From CAYRHN01 sp964424115 (GTDB taxonomy: Bacteria > Chloroflexota > Anaerolineae > Anaerolineales > Anaerolineaceae), in contig CAYRHN010000006.1 of the NCBI GenBank assembly GCA_964424115.1, positions 1 to 64,000 on the forward strand: 64,000 nucleotides of DNA, given 5' to 3'. Shown in pieces: positions 1 through 9,439 of this stretch. Below the pieces are notes generated by a model. That model was not told the DNA's origin. It searched no databases and saw only the letters and a program-made list of their open reading frames with translations. Every line of letters begins with the position of its first letter. The first letter of the stretch is position 1. The position numbers and the translations under genes were made by a program.

Positions 1-88
1 CCAGAGTTCGCATGGATTTCTTTTCTGTCACCTCTCAAGGTGGCAACTTAGGTTACTTAATCCCCTATTGAATTATTGGATCGGTAGG

Positions 89-955
89 ATGATGGTTTCT
101 GAGACGGCAAAAGAGCGAACTTTATTGGCGGTGCTGGCGCATCCAGATGATGAAACCTTCGGAATGGGGGGAACCCTGGCCCTGTACGCGCGGCAAGGGG
201 TGAAGGTGTGCCTGGTGTGCGCCACGCGCGGCGAGGTGGGCGAGATGAGCGCCGAGATGATGCAAGGGTTTGCTTCCCCGGCCGAGCGGCGCATGGCGGA
301 ATTGCGCTGCGCTGCCGAGAAGTTAGGAATCGCGGAGGTGACCTTCCTGGATTACCGCGATTCGGGCATGCCCGGCTCGCCGGATAACCGGCACCCGCGT
401 GCGCTGGCCGCCCAGCCGCTGGAGGACGTGGCGGGGGTGGTGGCAGGGCATATCCGCCGGCTGCGCCCGCAGGTGGTGCTGACCTTTGACCCGATCGGTG
501 GTTACCGCCACCCCGATCACATTGCCATACACAACGCCACCGTGCGCGCCTTTGAGCTGGCAGCCCAACCCGGTTGGCAGGATGCCGCCGGACTGCCTCC
601 GCACCAGGCCGACCGGTTGTACTTCCAGGTGCTTTCGCGCGCCTTTTTGCGGGCGGGGATCTTGGTTTCACGCCTGCTGGGGCGCGATCCGCGCAAATTT
701 GGCACCAATGGCGATATCGACCTGGTCTCGATCGCCGAGGTGAAGTTCCCCATCCATATCCGTATCGATTACCGGGCGGTGGCAGCCATCCGCGAGGATG
801 CGGCGGCCTGCCATGCCAGCCAGGGCGGCGCAGCCCAGCAAAAGGGCATCATGCCCTGGCTGCGACGTGTGTTCTCCTCTCACGAGGAATATATGCGTGC
901 CTATCCGCCGGTACAGGGTAAATTACGCGAATCAGATCTGTTCGCCGGTCTATGA
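89..955 (+). CDS. PIG-L family deacetylase (LmbE-like)
   Basis: Predicted zinc-dependent N-acetylglucosaminyl deacetylase of the PIG-L/LmbE superfamily, which removes acetyl groups from GlcNAc-type sugars (for example in mycothiol, bacillithiol or glycolipid pathways). The family signature AHPDDE is at residues 17-22, and the second metal motif HPDH is at about residues 141-144. At 288 residues it is close to the family norm. The start is uncertain: ATG at 89 or 92 follows a weak AGG, and a TTG at 68 is also in frame. No thiol-biosynthesis partner lies next to it, so the substrate cannot be named. A 13-bp hairpin spans its stop codon. Confidence 0.9.
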   Translation: MMVSETAKERTLLAVLAHPDDETFGMGGTLALYARQGVKVCLVCATRGEVGEMSAEMMQGFASPAERRMAELRCAAEKLGIAEVTFLDYRDSGMPGSPDNRHPRALAAQPLEDVAGVVAGHIRRLRPQVVLTFDPIGGYRHPDHIAIHNATVRAFELAAQPGWQDAAGLPPHQADRLYFQVLSRAFLRAGILVSRLLGRDPRKFGTNGDIDLVSIAEVKFPIHIRIDYRAVAAIREDAAACHASQGGAAQQKGIMPWLRRVFSSHEEYMRAYPPVQGKLRESDLFAGL

Positions 956-969
956 CGGCGAACAGATCG
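936..969 (+). terminator. Hairpin overlapping the deacetylase stop codon
   Basis: A perfect 13-bp inverted repeat (GATCTGTTCGCCG at 936-948, complement at 957-969) with an 8-nt loop that contains the TGA stop. It is followed only by GTTTAA, so it is a weak intrinsic terminator at best. It separates the deacetylase gene from the GH13 gene downstream. Confidence 0.5.
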
Positions 970-1080
970 TTTAACCGCAAGCCCCTTTTCTCGAGTTTGC
1001 ACGACCAAGGTTAAGTCAGACCATTTCCGTCAGCCATCATCTGAATATCTTCTCATCCTAACCATTCAAGGAGTGTATGT

Positions 1081-4000
1081 ATGAAAGGCCTTTACAAGGT
1101 AACCAGTATCTTTGTGTTGGCAGCCATGCTGCTGGCCATGCCGGGCTATGCTCAGCCGGTGCAGGCCGTCGCGCCGGAAGTTCCGGCGGTTCAAGCCCAG
1201 GTGCAGGCTGCCAGCACGTGGTGCGTGGCGGGCGACCACAATGGGTGGAATAATTCCAGCGACCCGCTGTATGACGACGGCACGCATGGAGATGTGTTCC
1301 CCGGCGACGGCATCTACAGCCTGAGCTACACCGTAGCTGCGGCGGGAACGCACGAATGGAAGGTGGTCAAGTGCGGGGATTGGGGCACCACCATCCCGTC
1401 CGACAATTCCTGGTTTGTCACGGCTACGGCCGACCAGGAAGTGCTCTTCACCTTGGACACCAACGACCACTCTGGAGATGTTGGATTAAATCTCTACCCG
1501 CGCACGAACATCGTCAATGTTTGGGACAGCGCCAATGATTTCACTGCGGTGGGAGATTTTAACGGTTGGACCAACGACGACGCAGCCGCCCACCTGACCT
1601 ACGTGGGCAACGGCTTCTTCCGCTACGAGTTCGTCCAGACTACCGCCGGAACGTACGCCGGCAAAGTGGTGCGCACCGGCACCTGGAACGCTTTTGGGGC
1701 GAGCGGGCGGAGCGTGAACAGCGGCAACCTCAGCTACACCACCACCAGCGACGGCCAGAGCGTGGTGGTGCTGGTGGATGCGCGCAGCGGGCGGATGGCT
1801 TTCCTGCCGCAGACGGCCGGCGCGGGCACCTGGTGCGCCACGGGGATCAACAACTGGAATGCCAATGATATTCCGCTTTATGACGACGGCACGCACGGCG
1901 ACCTGAGCGGCGGCGACGGTGTTTTCTCCGCTGATCTGACCATCGCCACCACCGGACGCTACGATTGGAAGGTGACCGTTTGCGATTGGTCGAACAGCTT
2001 CCCCGGCAGCGGCAATTCTTTCCTGAGAACTTCTACCGACAACCAGACTGTGAAGTTGACCTTTGATACCAATAATCACGCTGCCGATGTGGGCTTGCCC
2101 ATGCTCCCGGCGCAGAATATCCTCAACGCCTGGGACAACCAACCGGCCGGGATCAGCGTGGTGGGTGATTTTAACAGTTGGAACAACAACGACCCAACCC
2201 ATGCCCTGGCAGACCTGGGCAACGGCTACTACTTCCTGGCTGCCTTGATGACTCCCGGCAGCCATATGGGCAAATTAACCACCTCGGGCACCTGGGATGC
2301 CTGGGGATCCGATGGGCGGGGGGCGAATGCCATTAATATCAATTTCAATGCCTATTACGCCGACCAACCGGTTTACTTCCTGCTGGATTACTTTACCGGG
2401 CGGTCGTTCGTCTATGCCGCGCCGCCGACCAGCCACGCGCTGGACAACCTGGTGGAGACCAACGGCCTGAAGCACGACTCGCAGGACGACCTGTACCGCG
2501 CCCCGTTTGGCGCGCAGCCAGTCGGCACGACGGTGTACCTGCGCTTCCGCACCTTCCACAACGATGTGGAGAGCGTGCGGGTGCGCTTCTATGACACCAC
2601 CCTCGGCGGCGAGTTCTACGACGATATGTTCATCGCTGGTTCCGGCCTGCCCTGCGATGACCCGGCCCTCTCGCACGATACCTGCGACTACTGGCAGGTG
2701 CCGGTCAACCGCTCTACCATCACCAACCTGTATTACCGCTTCATCGTCAAAGACGGGACGGATACGGCCTATTACGCTGACAGTAATATGAAAGACGGCG
2801 GACTGGGCGAGGCCTCTGATGCGATGGTGGATAACAGCTACGAGATCACCTACTATCATCCGACCTTTACCGTTATCCCCTGGATGCAGAACGCGGTGAT
2901 CTACCAGATCTTCCCCGACCGCTTCTATAACGGCGATAAGAGCAACGACCCGACCGGCGAGGAGCCGCACTACGGTTTCCCCGGCAACCTGGCCGACCAG
3001 ATCGTCCACAAGCTGTGGGATTCTCTGCCGGAAGGTTTCTGCCGTGGCTATGTCGGTCCGGCGGTGGCCTGTGATGAAGCACCCGCGGGGCGCGATTACT
3101 ACGGCGGCGACCTGCAGGGCGTGATGGATAAACTGGATTATCTGCAGGCCCTGGGCGTGACGGTGATCTACTTCAACCCGGTCTTCGATGCCGGTTCGAA
3201 CCACGGCTACGACACCCAGGATTACCTGAATATCGAGCCGTTCTTCGGCACCAATGCCGACTTTGAACAACTGGCGGCTGAAGCCGATGCCCGCGGCATT
3301 CACATTGTGTTGGACGGCGTGTTCAACCATGTTTCCTCCGACAGCCCCTACTTTGACCGCTATTCGCATTACCCGGATTCGATCGGCGCCTGCGAATCGC
3401 TGACTTCGCCATACCGCGACTGGTTCTACTTCACCCCGGTCGCGCCCGGCACGGGCAAGTGCGCCGGCATCCTGGGGGCCAACTCAGCCAATTACGACAG
3501 CTGGTGGGGCTTTGACAGCATCCCGGTGATGGATAAGAGCAATGCCGAGGTGCAGAACCTGCTGCTGTACGGCAACGGCACCACCGAAGGGGTGACCTCC
3601 TTCTGGCTGAACGAGGGTTCCTCCGGCTGGCGCCTGGATGTGATGAACGATTCGACCTTCCCGGCCGATTTCTGGCAGAACTTCCGCGCGATCGTCAAGG
3701 GCGTCAATCCGGAAGCTGTGATCATCGGCGAGCTGTGGAAGAAGGGCGATGTGCTGCCGATGGTGTTGGGCGATACGGCCGATACGGCGATGAACTACCG
3801 CTTCCGCAACGCGGTGCAGGGTCTGCTGGGCACGATCGACGGCAAGGGTTTCCCGGATGACGGGCAGAGCAACCAGCCGCCGAGCACCTTCGCCAAGAAG
3901 ATGATCTCGATGCGCGAGGACTACCCGGACGCGACCTACTACACGCTGATGAACCTGCTTGGTACGCACGATACCGAGCGCATCCTGTGGGGTATGACCC

Positions 4001-6255
4001 CCGGCGAGGACAACCGCGAGCAAAAAGAATTCAACGCGGCCAACCTAGCGGTGGGCATCCAGCGCCTGAAGCTGGCGGCGGTGATCCAGATGACCGTCCC
4101 TGGCGCGCCGACGATCTACTACGGCGATGAGGTGGGTGTGACCGGTTACGATGATCCCGACGACCGGCGCTCCTTCCCCTGGATGGATAATTTCTACTTC
4201 CTGCCGTTCGTGACCGGTGATCTGAGCACTTCCAAGCTGGCGCAGGCGATCTTCCCGCAAAGCACGGTGGATTACTACGGCGCGGCCGGCAATCACGACC
4301 TGCTCGACCACTACCGCAACCTGACCGCCATCCGGCATGCCAACCCGGTCTTCAGCCAGGGCAAGCTGACCTTCCTGCTGACCGACGACGCCAACAATAC
4401 CCTGGCCTACCTGCTGCGTACCGATGACGCGGCAGCCCTGGTGGCGATCAACAAGAGCGATACACTCCAGACCCTGACCATTGATACGAACACCTACCTG
4501 CCGAGCGCCTATGAGCTGGAAGATGCCCTGGGCACCCTGGCCGGACCGGTCTACGGGGTGGACGGCCTGGTGAGCTTTGACCTGCCCGCGATGAGCGCCG
4601 CCATCCTGCTGCCGGCTGCGGGGCAGAACCTGGTCATTCCTGCTGCGCGCATCATCGAAGCGGCCTACCCCTACAACGGCAGCGTGGAGGTCAGCTTCCC
4701 GGTGATCATCAAAGCCGGCGAGACCATCGCGGTCTACCGCAGCTATTTCACCGGCGGCGGCTATCAACTGCTGGACCTCACCACCGACGAGGTCTATACT
4801 GACACGAGCGTGACCAACGGGTTGAACTACTACTACGTGATCCGCACGATCGATGCAGACGGTAATTACTCGGCTTACTCTCCCGAAGTGCATGCCATGC
4901 CGTATTACCCGATCGGTTGGGCGGGCAACCTGAGCCCGGCAACGATGACCTACACCATTACCAGCCTGCCGTCCGCGCCGATCAGCGCTGAGATCTGGAT
5001 CGACGGCCTGACCAATGCCGACGGCAACGAAAGCCAGATCCAGGCCCAGATCGGCTACGGCCCGACCGGAACCCTGCCGGTGGATTACCAGTGGCAGGAT
5101 ATCGCTTTTGACCACCGCAACGGTAATAACTATGTCTTCAGCGGGACGATCCGCCCGGAGACGGTGGGTTCGTATGACTACCTGATCCGCTTCAGCACCA
5201 CCCACGGATTGGAATGGTCCTACGCGTATGTGACGGGTACCCAGGTGGGTGTGGCAACGGTCGAAGCTTCTACCGACACCACCGCACCCGAACCGCCCAC
5301 CAATTTGATCATTGCCAATTACGGGGCCGATTTCATCGATCTGGCCTGGACGGCTTCGGTGGCGACGGATGTGGCTGAATACTGGGTCTACCGCTACGAT
5401 CCCATCATCTCGATATACCAACGGATCGCGGTGGTGGATGCGTCCACGCTTACCTATCATGATGCCAACGTGGTGTCCGGTTACCAGTACACGTACTATA
5501 TTATTGCGGCGGATACCTCTTTGAACCTGTCCGGCCTGTCCAACTACATGTCCCAGACCGCGCAGGTCAAGATGATCCAGGTGACCTTCGTTGTGCAGGT
5601 GCCGGCTGGCACCCCGGTGACGGACCTGATCTACATCACCGGCGATACTGCTCCCCTGCAATGGGATCCTTCGGCGCGGCCGATGATCCCCACCGGAACG
5701 CCGGGCTTATGGATTTCCCAGGCCGAGTTCCCCGAAGGCGCCACGGTCCAGTACAAGTACGCCCGCGGCAGTTGGGACCGGGTGGAATGGTGGGGCAGCA
5801 TCACCGAGACCGCCAACCGCAGCTTTGTGGTGGACGGCGGCGGCACCACCTATCAGACCGTAGATAACACCTCCAGCGACCCGCTGCTGACCGATAGCGA
5901 AAAAGCCCCGCAGGCCTGGCGAGACCCGCTGGTTGTGAATACCCATCCCGGCAACACCGAGGTGTTACCAGACAACCTGGATGCAATCCACATCGGCTTC
6001 AACGTGCCGATCAAGCCGCTGGCGGGGGGCGATTTCAGCACCTCGGTTGTGGTGAAGATCAACAATGTGGATTACACGGCTTCCGGCACGATCACGCAGG
6101 ATGCGTTTGACGTGCTGAGCTGGACGCCCACCTCGCCTTACCTGCTGCCGATCGGCATCTACACGGTGACGGTCAACAACCTGCGGCGGGACGGCGACGG
6201 GGATATCCCGATGCAGTCGTCTTACACCTTCACCTTCGTCGTGCCGCCCAAGTAA
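1081..6255 (+). CDS. Secreted multidomain GH13 amylase/pullulanase-like enzyme
   Basis: Extracellular alpha-glucan hydrolase of 1724 residues, starting at an ATG behind AAGGAG. An N-terminal signal peptide (about residues 1-25) is followed by four beta-rich modules in an A-B-A-B duplication (about 43-440) that resemble the starch-binding modules of amylopullulanases. A CBM34-like domain (about 455-590) precedes the GH13 barrel (about 600-1100). All four GH13 motifs are visible: DGVFNHV (about 745), GWRLDVMND with nucleophile Asp853, IIGELW with acid/base Glu884, and GTHDTER with Asp964. Downstream are fibronectin-III-like domains, a CBM20-like domain (about 1498-1594) and an Ig-like C-terminal domain. 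Substrate preference (alpha-1,4 or alpha-1,6) cannot be decided by eye. Confidence 0.95.
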   Translation: MKGLYKVTSIFVLAAMLLAMPGYAQPVQAVAPEVPAVQAQVQAASTWCVAGDHNGWNNSSDPLYDDGTHGDVFPGDGIYSLSYTVAAAGTHEWKVVKCGDWGTTIPSDNSWFVTATADQEVLFTLDTNDHSGDVGLNLYPRTNIVNVWDSANDFTAVGDFNGWTNDDAAAHLTYVGNGFFRYEFVQTTAGTYAGKVVRTGTWNAFGASGRSVNSGNLSYTTTSDGQSVVVLVDARSGRMAFLPQTAGAGTWCATGINNWNANDIPLYDDGTHGDLSGGDGVFSADLTIATTGRYDWKVTVCDWSNSFPGSGNSFLRTSTDNQTVKLTFDTNNHAADVGLPMLPAQNILNAWDNQPAGISVVGDFNSWNNNDPTHALADLGNGYYFLAALMTPGSHMGKLTTSGTWDAWGSDGRGANAININFNAYYADQPVYFLLDYFTGRSFVYAAPPTSHALDNLVETNGLKHDSQDDLYRAPFGAQPVGTTVYLRFRTFHNDVESVRVRFYDTTLGGEFYDDMFIAGSGLPCDDPALSHDTCDYWQVPVNRSTITNLYYRFIVKDGTDTAYYADSNMKDGGLGEASDAMVDNSYEITYYHPTFTVIPWMQNAVIYQIFPDRFYNGDKSNDPTGEEPHYGFPGNLADQIVHKLWDSLPEGFCRGYVGPAVACDEAPAGRDYYGGDLQGVMDKLDYLQALGVTVIYFNPVFDAGSNHGYDTQDYLNIEPFFGTNADFEQLAAEADARGIHIVLDGVFNHVSSDSPYFDRYSHYPDSIGACESLTSPYRDWFYFTPVAPGTGKCAGILGANSANYDSWWGFDSIPVMDKSNAEVQNLLLYGNGTTEGVTSFWLNEGSSGWRLDVMNDSTFPADFWQNFRAIVKGVNPEAVIIGELWKKGDVLPMVLGDTADTAMNYRFRNAVQGLLGTIDGKGFPDDGQSNQPPSTFAKKMISMREDYPDATYYTLMNLLGTHDTERILWGMTPGEDNREQKEFNAANLAVGIQRLKLAAVIQMTVPGAPTIYYGDEVGVTGYDDPDDRRSFPWMDNFYFLPFVTGDLSTSKLAQAIFPQSTVDYYGAAGNHDLLDHYRNLTAIRHANPVFSQGKLTFLLTDDANNTLAYLLRTDDAAALVAINKSDTLQTLTIDTNTYLPSAYELEDALGTLAGPVYGVDGLVSFDLPAMSAAILLPAAGQNLVIPAARIIEAAYPYNGSVEVSFPVIIKAGETIAVYRSYFTGGGYQLLDLTTDEVYTDTSVTNGLNYYYVIRTIDADGNYSAYSPEVHAMPYYPIGWAGNLSPATMTYTITSLPSAPISAEIWIDGLTNADGNESQIQAQIGYGPTGTLPVDYQWQDIAFDHRNGNNYVFSGTIRPETVGSYDYLIRFSTTHGLEWSYAYVTGTQVGVATVEASTDTTAPEPPTNLIIANYGADFIDLAWTASVATDVAEYWVYRYDPIISIYQRIAVVDASTLTYHDANVVSGYQYTYYIIAADTSLNLSGLSNYMSQTAQVKMIQVTFVVQVPAGTPVTDLIYITGDTAPLQWDPSARPMIPTGTPGLWISQAEFPEGATVQYKYARGSWDRVEWWGSITETANRSFVVDGGGTTYQTVDNTSSDPLLTDSEKAPQAWRDPLVVNTHPGNTEVLPDNLDAIHIGFNVPIKPLAGGDFSTSVVVKINNVDYTASGTITQDAFDVLSWTPTSPYLLPIGIYTVTVNNLRRDGDGDIPMQSSYTFTFVVPPK

Positions 6256-6272
6256 GATTTAAGGATAAAAGT

Positions 6273-6303
6273 GGTCTGGCTGCGGCATTGCCGCAGCCAG
6301 ACC
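6273..6303. terminator. Bidirectional terminator between convergent genes
   Basis: A perfect 13-bp stem (GGTCTGGCTGCGG at 6273-6285, complement at 6291-6303) with a 5-nt loop. It sits between the convergent stops at 6255 and 6346. On the minus strand it is followed by CTTTTAT, on the plus strand by an AT-rich stretch, so it can serve both genes. Confidence 0.8.
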
Positions 6304-6345
6304 AAATAATTCTTGATATTTATTTTGATATTTTATTGGCAATGA

Positions 6346-9090
6346 TTACCTAATTATCAGGGGAATGAGAAAGACCAACGGCGGGTTATTGATATCAAAT
6401 TCATATGCGCCTATGTCACAGATATTCACACCGTCTGCGTTTCCGTCTTTAGGTCTATAGTTGCCGACCTGGTCAAGGGAAATTGGATTGCCAGATTGAT
6501 CGGTACACCCGGCAGGATTTCCAGCATCTATTGCGGGGCTGCCAGACCATAGGGCAAGGGTTTCTGAATAATGGTATGACAAAATAACATCTACATTGGT
6601 AAGATCACCTGTTGAAGGCGTTAGATTACATCCTGTCGTATTCCCGATCAAATTATATCCTGCGGAATAAGATATTCCATTGCAGTCAGGACTCACAGGC
6701 GCAAAGTTCTTCGCCAAAATCGTGTTTCGCATAGTTGTACTGCTGGCCCAGATTCCTCCTCCTAAATAATCTGCTGTATTAAAGGCTATGGTTGAATTGC
6801 TGATTTGAATCCCACCAGCATAGATGCCCCCCCCACGAGCTTCATCGGTATATGGCATTGATGCCTTGTTGAAAGCAACAGTGGAATTCGTTAGATTGAA
6901 TGTGTTCGACGCATAGATTCCTCCCCCGTAGCCATAACTGGCTTGATTGTAAAGAATCCCACTGTTAAATATATTTAGGAAATATGTGTTATAAACACCG
7001 CCGCCATATTGGGCTATGTTATCCCGAATGATGCAATGGTCGATTGTGGTAGCTGAACCGCGGATTCCTCCGCCGTATCCTTCATTGCCCCCAATACTAG
7101 GAGCCTTATTTCCTGCAACCAAGGTGTTTTGTAAATATAAGGATTCGCTGTTAAAGCTGTAGATCCCGCCCCCTTCACTAGAAGATCCTGATAGGGTTTG
7201 ATTGTTGAGGATCTCACTATTCTTGATTTCGATTGTTCCATCGATTCCACCAGAAATACCCCCTCCACGAGTGGCGGAGGTATTTTGATCGACTAGGCTA
7301 CTATTCATAATCAAAGTGCCGCCTAATGAACCTGAATGATAAATTCCACCTCCATTGTTGCTGGCTGAGTTACCGGTAATCTGGCAATAGTTGAGAGTGA
7401 GATTGGAAGAACTGCTTGCGAAAATTCCCCCGCCTTTTCCACTAGTTTGACTGTTTTGAACAATACAATTCTTCATTTTGACTTTTGCACGGAAAGCTAA
7501 GTAAACTCCACCACCGCCATCATAATCTTTTGATAACCCGTTGCGGATATCCAGTTTCTCTAAATTAGCTGAAAATTGCCCAGAGATCGTTATCCCGCGC
7601 TTAGTAGATGTTCCATTTATTATCGAGATATTGTTCTGGTTCGTGAAATCTTCATTCCAGCCTCCGTAAAGGTTTATATTCTTATCGATCAATACAACTT
7701 GATTGCCTGAAGGAGAGGAATAAGTGCCTGCTGCAATAAAAATAGAATCTCCTGAATTGGCTTTACCAATTGCGGCATTGATCGTATGACAGGGTGTTGT
7801 GGGTGAAAGGCAATTATTGGTGTCACTCCCACTTGTGGATACGAACCAGGTTGCTTCTGGAGAATGTGGTGACGGATTCTGAGGATCGTCCTCGTATGCC
7901 CCAATATCGCAAATCGTTGTCCCGTCAGTATTTCCGTCCAAAGGGCGGGTCACACCGCGTTGATCTGAGGTGATTGCATTCCCATTATGATCTAGACATC
8001 CTGCGGGATTCCCTGCATCCATGGCGGGGCTTTCTTGATAGATAAAATGGGTCAGGGTCGATCCACCATTATCCTGCAATGGTCCGATTTTTGGGTTGAC
8101 ATCTATCTGATCGCCGGCTGTGCTTGTGAGAGAACAATTCGCCGAATCTCCAATGATGTTATACCCGCTCGAAGTTATAGATCCGCTGCAATCTGGCGAT
8201 ATGTTTGCAGAATTGTTGGCAAGAATGGAGTTTGAAATATCGACGATGCCACCGCCAGACACTGCATAAATGCCTCCTCCACCTAAACCACCGTTGTTTT
8301 CAACAATCGTGACATTTCTTAGGATTGTGGAAGCCCGATCGTTATAAATTCCTCCTCCTTGACTATTAGAGAATGAGCCGTGAATTGCATTATTGCTGAT
8401 TGTACTGTTAATGACCACAAGTGTGCTGCCGTTGAATATACCTCCTCCTACAGCAGCCTCGTTATGATCAATTACACTATTAACGATTACTGCATAATCA
8501 CCATACCACCAATTATACAAACCTCCGCCATATCCGGTTTCCTGGCAATCATTGCCAGTAATGCGGCTGGATTGGATTAATATGGATCCATAATTTGTGA
8601 CCCCACTACTCCAGCAATATCGGTCCCCATGATTATTTTGTATTACAAGGTGATTTACCGTTAAATCACCACTATTCACAATACCGTTCTTACCGTTTTG
8701 CAAGATCAAATATTCGATATTTGCACTCACTTCAGCAACATTTAGTACTCTTTGTGTGCTGGAGCCGCTCACTGTGGACATTCCAATTTGGTTATCGAAT
8801 GATTCATTCCACCCACCGGATAAAGTAAGATTGTTCTGTATATAAATTACATTGTCACCCGTGGATGCAGTATAAGTTCCTATAGCAATTTTAATAGTGT
8901 CGCCAGAACTGGTTTTGTTAATTGCGCCTTGAATTGTGGCACATGAATCGGATGGAAAGGCACAACTATTGCTGTCATTTCCCGTTGTGGAAACATAGAA
9001 CGTACCTGAGGCAGATACAGCCTTTTCGGTTGTCAGGAGTGCGATTAATAATAACGAAATAATCAATACAATGCGAGTTGGGTTGTTCAT
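6346..9090 (-). CDS. Secreted right-handed beta-helix protein (choice-of-anchor Q type)
   Basis: Predicted exported surface protein of 914 residues with an N-terminal signal peptide (about 1-27). It is built as a duplicated unit: each half opens with a WFVSTSGSD- or FYVSTTGND-like segment and a GDTI..A.GTY motif (about residues 29 and 412), continues with many Gly/Asn-rich beta-helix turns (GGGIY repeats), and closes with DGNTDG..CDIGAYE-type sequence. Such parallel beta-helices are common in polysaccharide lyases and adhesins, but no catalytic residues can be assigned. The C-terminus FLIPLIIR resembles the end of the 44371-49392 protein. Base composition is clearly more AT-rich than in the neighbouring genes, consistent with transfer or relaxed selection. 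Confidence 0.85.
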   Translation of the reverse strand: MNNPTRIVLIISLLLIALLTTEKAVSASGTFYVSTTGNDSNSCAFPSDSCATIQGAINKTSSGDTIKIAIGTYTASTGDNVIYIQNNLTLSGGWNESFDNQIGMSTVSGSSTQRVLNVAEVSANIEYLILQNGKNGIVNSGDLTVNHLVIQNNHGDRYCWSSGVTNYGSILIQSSRITGNDCQETGYGGGLYNWWYGDYAVIVNSVIDHNEAAVGGGIFNGSTLVVINSTISNNAIHGSFSNSQGGGIYNDRASTILRNVTIVENNGGLGGGGIYAVSGGGIVDISNSILANNSANISPDCSGSITSSGYNIIGDSANCSLTSTAGDQIDVNPKIGPLQDNGGSTLTHFIYQESPAMDAGNPAGCLDHNGNAITSDQRGVTRPLDGNTDGTTICDIGAYEDDPQNPSPHSPEATWFVSTSGSDTNNCLSPTTPCHTINAAIGKANSGDSIFIAAGTYSSPSGNQVVLIDKNINLYGGWNEDFTNQNNISIINGTSTKRGITISGQFSANLEKLDIRNGLSKDYDGGGGVYLAFRAKVKMKNCIVQNSQTSGKGGGIFASSSSNLTLNYCQITGNSASNNGGGIYHSGSLGGTLIMNSSLVDQNTSATRGGGISGGIDGTIEIKNSEILNNQTLSGSSSEGGGIYSFNSESLYLQNTLVAGNKAPSIGGNEGYGGGIRGSATTIDHCIIRDNIAQYGGGVYNTYFLNIFNSGILYNQASYGYGGGIYASNTFNLTNSTVAFNKASMPYTDEARGGGIYAGGIQISNSTIAFNTADYLGGGIWASSTTMRNTILAKNFAPVSPDCNGISYSAGYNLIGNTTGCNLTPSTGDLTNVDVILSYHYSETLALWSGSPAIDAGNPAGCTDQSGNPISLDQVGNYRPKDGNADGVNICDIGAYEFDINNPPLVFLIPLIIR

Positions 9091-9439
9091 GCTTATGCTC
9101 CTCGAAGATTAGTAATCAGGGTTTGGAATATTTTTCAATGCGCTATAATGTGTGATTTTATGTCCAGATTCACGACCTGAAGAGAACGCTCATTGGCGAG
9201 CAATGGCGAAGCACCTCGATAAAATCCAGAGGTCCTTCCTTAAGGAATGTTGTGCAACTGCTGGTGTTAAGGATAATAAAATACTGGCGTTTGGAAATAA
9301 TTTCCCTAATCCTGAACTCAGGTTAATTATATACTCAAGATCAATATTCCCCCACCATTTGGAGGGGGTAAATGCGACTATAATATAGAATAACTTTCTT
9401 CACTCCAAAAATATCCTATTCGTATCCCGGAGCCCATTG
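9091..9439. other. Divergent intergenic region, AT-rich
   Basis: About 350 bp between the beta-helix gene (minus) and the LuxE-like operon (plus). It must hold both promoters. The best visible candidate is a TATAAT -10 at 9379-9384 with a poor -35, upstream of the operon. A GGAG at 9429-9432 supports the ATG at 9440. A 79-codon open frame at 9152-9388 has no ribosome-binding site or recognisable motif and is not called. Confidence 0.4.

Noticed and set aside
4045..5661. Long open frame on the minus strand opposite the GH13 gene (and similar ones opposite the GH3, LuxE-like and SBP genes)
   Set aside because: High-GC codon bias keeps the antisense frames open. The encoded proteins show no domain, signal peptide or ribosome-binding site, while the opposite strand carries clear domain genes.
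9152..9388. 79-codon open frame in the divergent gap
   Set aside because: No ribosome-binding site, no motif, and it lies in promoter DNA.
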